Assembly (NCBI GenBank): GCA_020851915.1
Contig: JADZBT010000010.1
Span: 1 to 23,633 of the forward strand
Direction of reading: 5' to 3'
Length of the DNA stretch: 23,633 bases
Origin: Alphaproteobacteria bacterium
Lineage (GTDB): Bacteria > Pseudomonadota > Alphaproteobacteria > Rickettsiales > RI-342
Each line of letters starts with the position of its first letter. Position 1 is the stretch's first letter. Shown in pieces: positions 22,881 to 23,633 of the stretch. The notes beneath the pieces were generated by a model. It was given only the letters and a program-made list of their open reading frames with translations. It had not been told where the DNA came from and made no database searches. The position numbers and the translations under genes are program-made.

Positions 22881-23633
22881 TTATTCCTTCACCCGTTCCA
22901 CTTTCGCGCCCAGCAGGCGGAGTTTCTCGTCGAAACGCTCATAGCCTCGGTCGAGGTGGTACACGCGATGTATCACGGATGTCCCCTCGGCGGCAAGCGC
23001 GGCCAGCACCAGCGAGCCGGACGCACGAAGATCGGTGGCCATCACCGGTGCGCCGTGCAGCTGCTCCACGCCACGGATGGTGGCGACGTTGCCGTGAATG
23101 GCGATGTCCGCGCCCATGCGGGTGAGCTCGGGCACGTGCATGAAGCGATTCTCGAAGATGGTTTCGCTGATGACCGATGCACCGTGCGCCAGCGTGAGCA
23201 GCGCCATCATCTGCGCCTGCATGTCGGTGGGGAAGGCGGGGTGCGGCGCGGTGGTGATGTCGATGCCCTTCAATGCGCTGCGGTCGCAGGAAACGATGAG
23301 GCTGTCCTCGGTGGTTTCGATGGTCACGCCCGCGTCGCGCATGGCGTTGAGCGCCGCGCCGAGCAGGGCGGGCTGCGTGTTCTTTATCTCCACCCGTCCG
23401 CCGGTGATGGCAGCGGCCACTGCATAGGTTCCGGTCTCGATGCGGTCGGGGATGATGTCATGCTCGCAACCATGCAGGGTTCTCTGGCCCTCGATGGTGA
23501 GGGTATCCGTGCCGATGCCATCGATTCTGGCGCCCATCTTGACGAGGCAGCGGGCGAGATCGGAGACTTCCGGTTCGCGCGCGGCATTGCGGAGGACGGT
23601 TGTGCCATCGGCGAGGCTGGCGGCCATGAGGAG
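22881..23633 (-). CDS. murA: UDP-N-acetylglucosamine 1-carboxyvinyltransferase MurA, C-terminal part, cut by window edge
   Basis: MurA makes the first committed step of peptidoglycan synthesis, adding enolpyruvate to UDP-GlcNAc. The visible 250 residues are the C-terminal 60% of a protein of about 420; the N-terminal part, with the PEP-binding cysteine loop, lies beyond the right edge. Conserved features are ADGTTVLRNAAREPEV, IPDRIETGTY, HPAFPTDMQAQ with the catalytic-site aspartate, ENRFMHVPELTRMGADI and the final DLRASGSLVLAALAAEG with YHLDRGYE. The reading frame continues past the ATG at 23627, which corresponds to an internal methionine in the family, so that ATG is not the start. Gene order murA before hisD and UPF0262 is common in alphaproteobacteria. 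Confidence 0.95.
   Translation of the reverse strand, partial: LLMAASLADGTTVLRNAAREPEVSDLARCLVKMGARIDGIGTDTLTIEGQRTLHGCEHDIIPDRIETGTYAVAAAITGGRVEIKNTQPALLGAALNAMRDAGVTIETTEDSLIVSCDRSALKGIDITTAPHPAFPTDMQAQMMALLTLAHGASVISETIFENRFMHVPELTRMGADIAIHGNVATIRGVEQLHGAPVMATDLRASGSLVLAALAAEGTSVIHRVYHLDRGYERFDEKLRLLGAKVERVKE

Overview
The window is GC-rich chromosomal DNA from an alphaproteobacterium. The evidence is the gene content: a DUF3035 (BamF-like) lipoprotein, a UPF0262 protein, a short-form HisG, paired M16 peptidases after lspA, and a MutL that carries the endonuclease motif. I cannot place it to order or genus. Apart from one small gene, all genes are housekeeping or envelope genes. No rRNA, tRNA, CRISPR array or conventional IS was seen, and no gene-free stretch exceeds 300 bases.

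Layout. At the left edge, murJ runs leftward and is cut by the window end. From 854 to 16692 thirteen genes run rightward: secF, ribF, lspA, a BamF-like lipoprotein, a catalytic and a non-catalytic M16 peptidase, pgi, mutL, a polyprenyl-phosphate sugar-1-phosphate transferase, a WbpM-type nucleotide-sugar dehydratase, purH, a long-chain polyprenyl diphosphate synthase and a YihY-family membrane protein. Leftward from 19079 come hslV, a small four-helix-bundle gene, and hslU. Divergent from hslV are hisB, hisE and a HIT protein. Convergent with these is a tight leftward operon murA-hisG-hisD-UPF0262; murA is cut by the right edge.

How the genes work together. lspA matures lipoproteins such as its overlapping neighbour. 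SecF helps export the two signal-peptide-bearing M16 subunits. MurJ, MurA and the polyprenyl synthase serve peptidoglycan and isoprenoid needs, and the transferase/dehydratase pair points to surface polysaccharide. HslVU is an ATP-dependent protease. hisG, hisE, hisB and hisD give four histidine-pathway enzymes; hisI, hisA, hisH, hisF, hisC and hisZ are not here.

The unusual feature is the spacers. They hold at least four families of small inverted-repeat elements, and several supply working parts of the adjacent genes. The most notable is a heptanucleotide-phased array (units such as AGTGATT, AGAGTTT, AGAGTCC). Two inverted copies with a perfect 19-bp match bracket the four-helix-bundle gene and separate hslV from hslU. 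ORF-less copies lie at 8028-8118 and 16690-16766. Two other repeat families sit at the 5' ends of the two M16 genes and appear to provide their Shine-Dalgarno sequences from inside hairpins.
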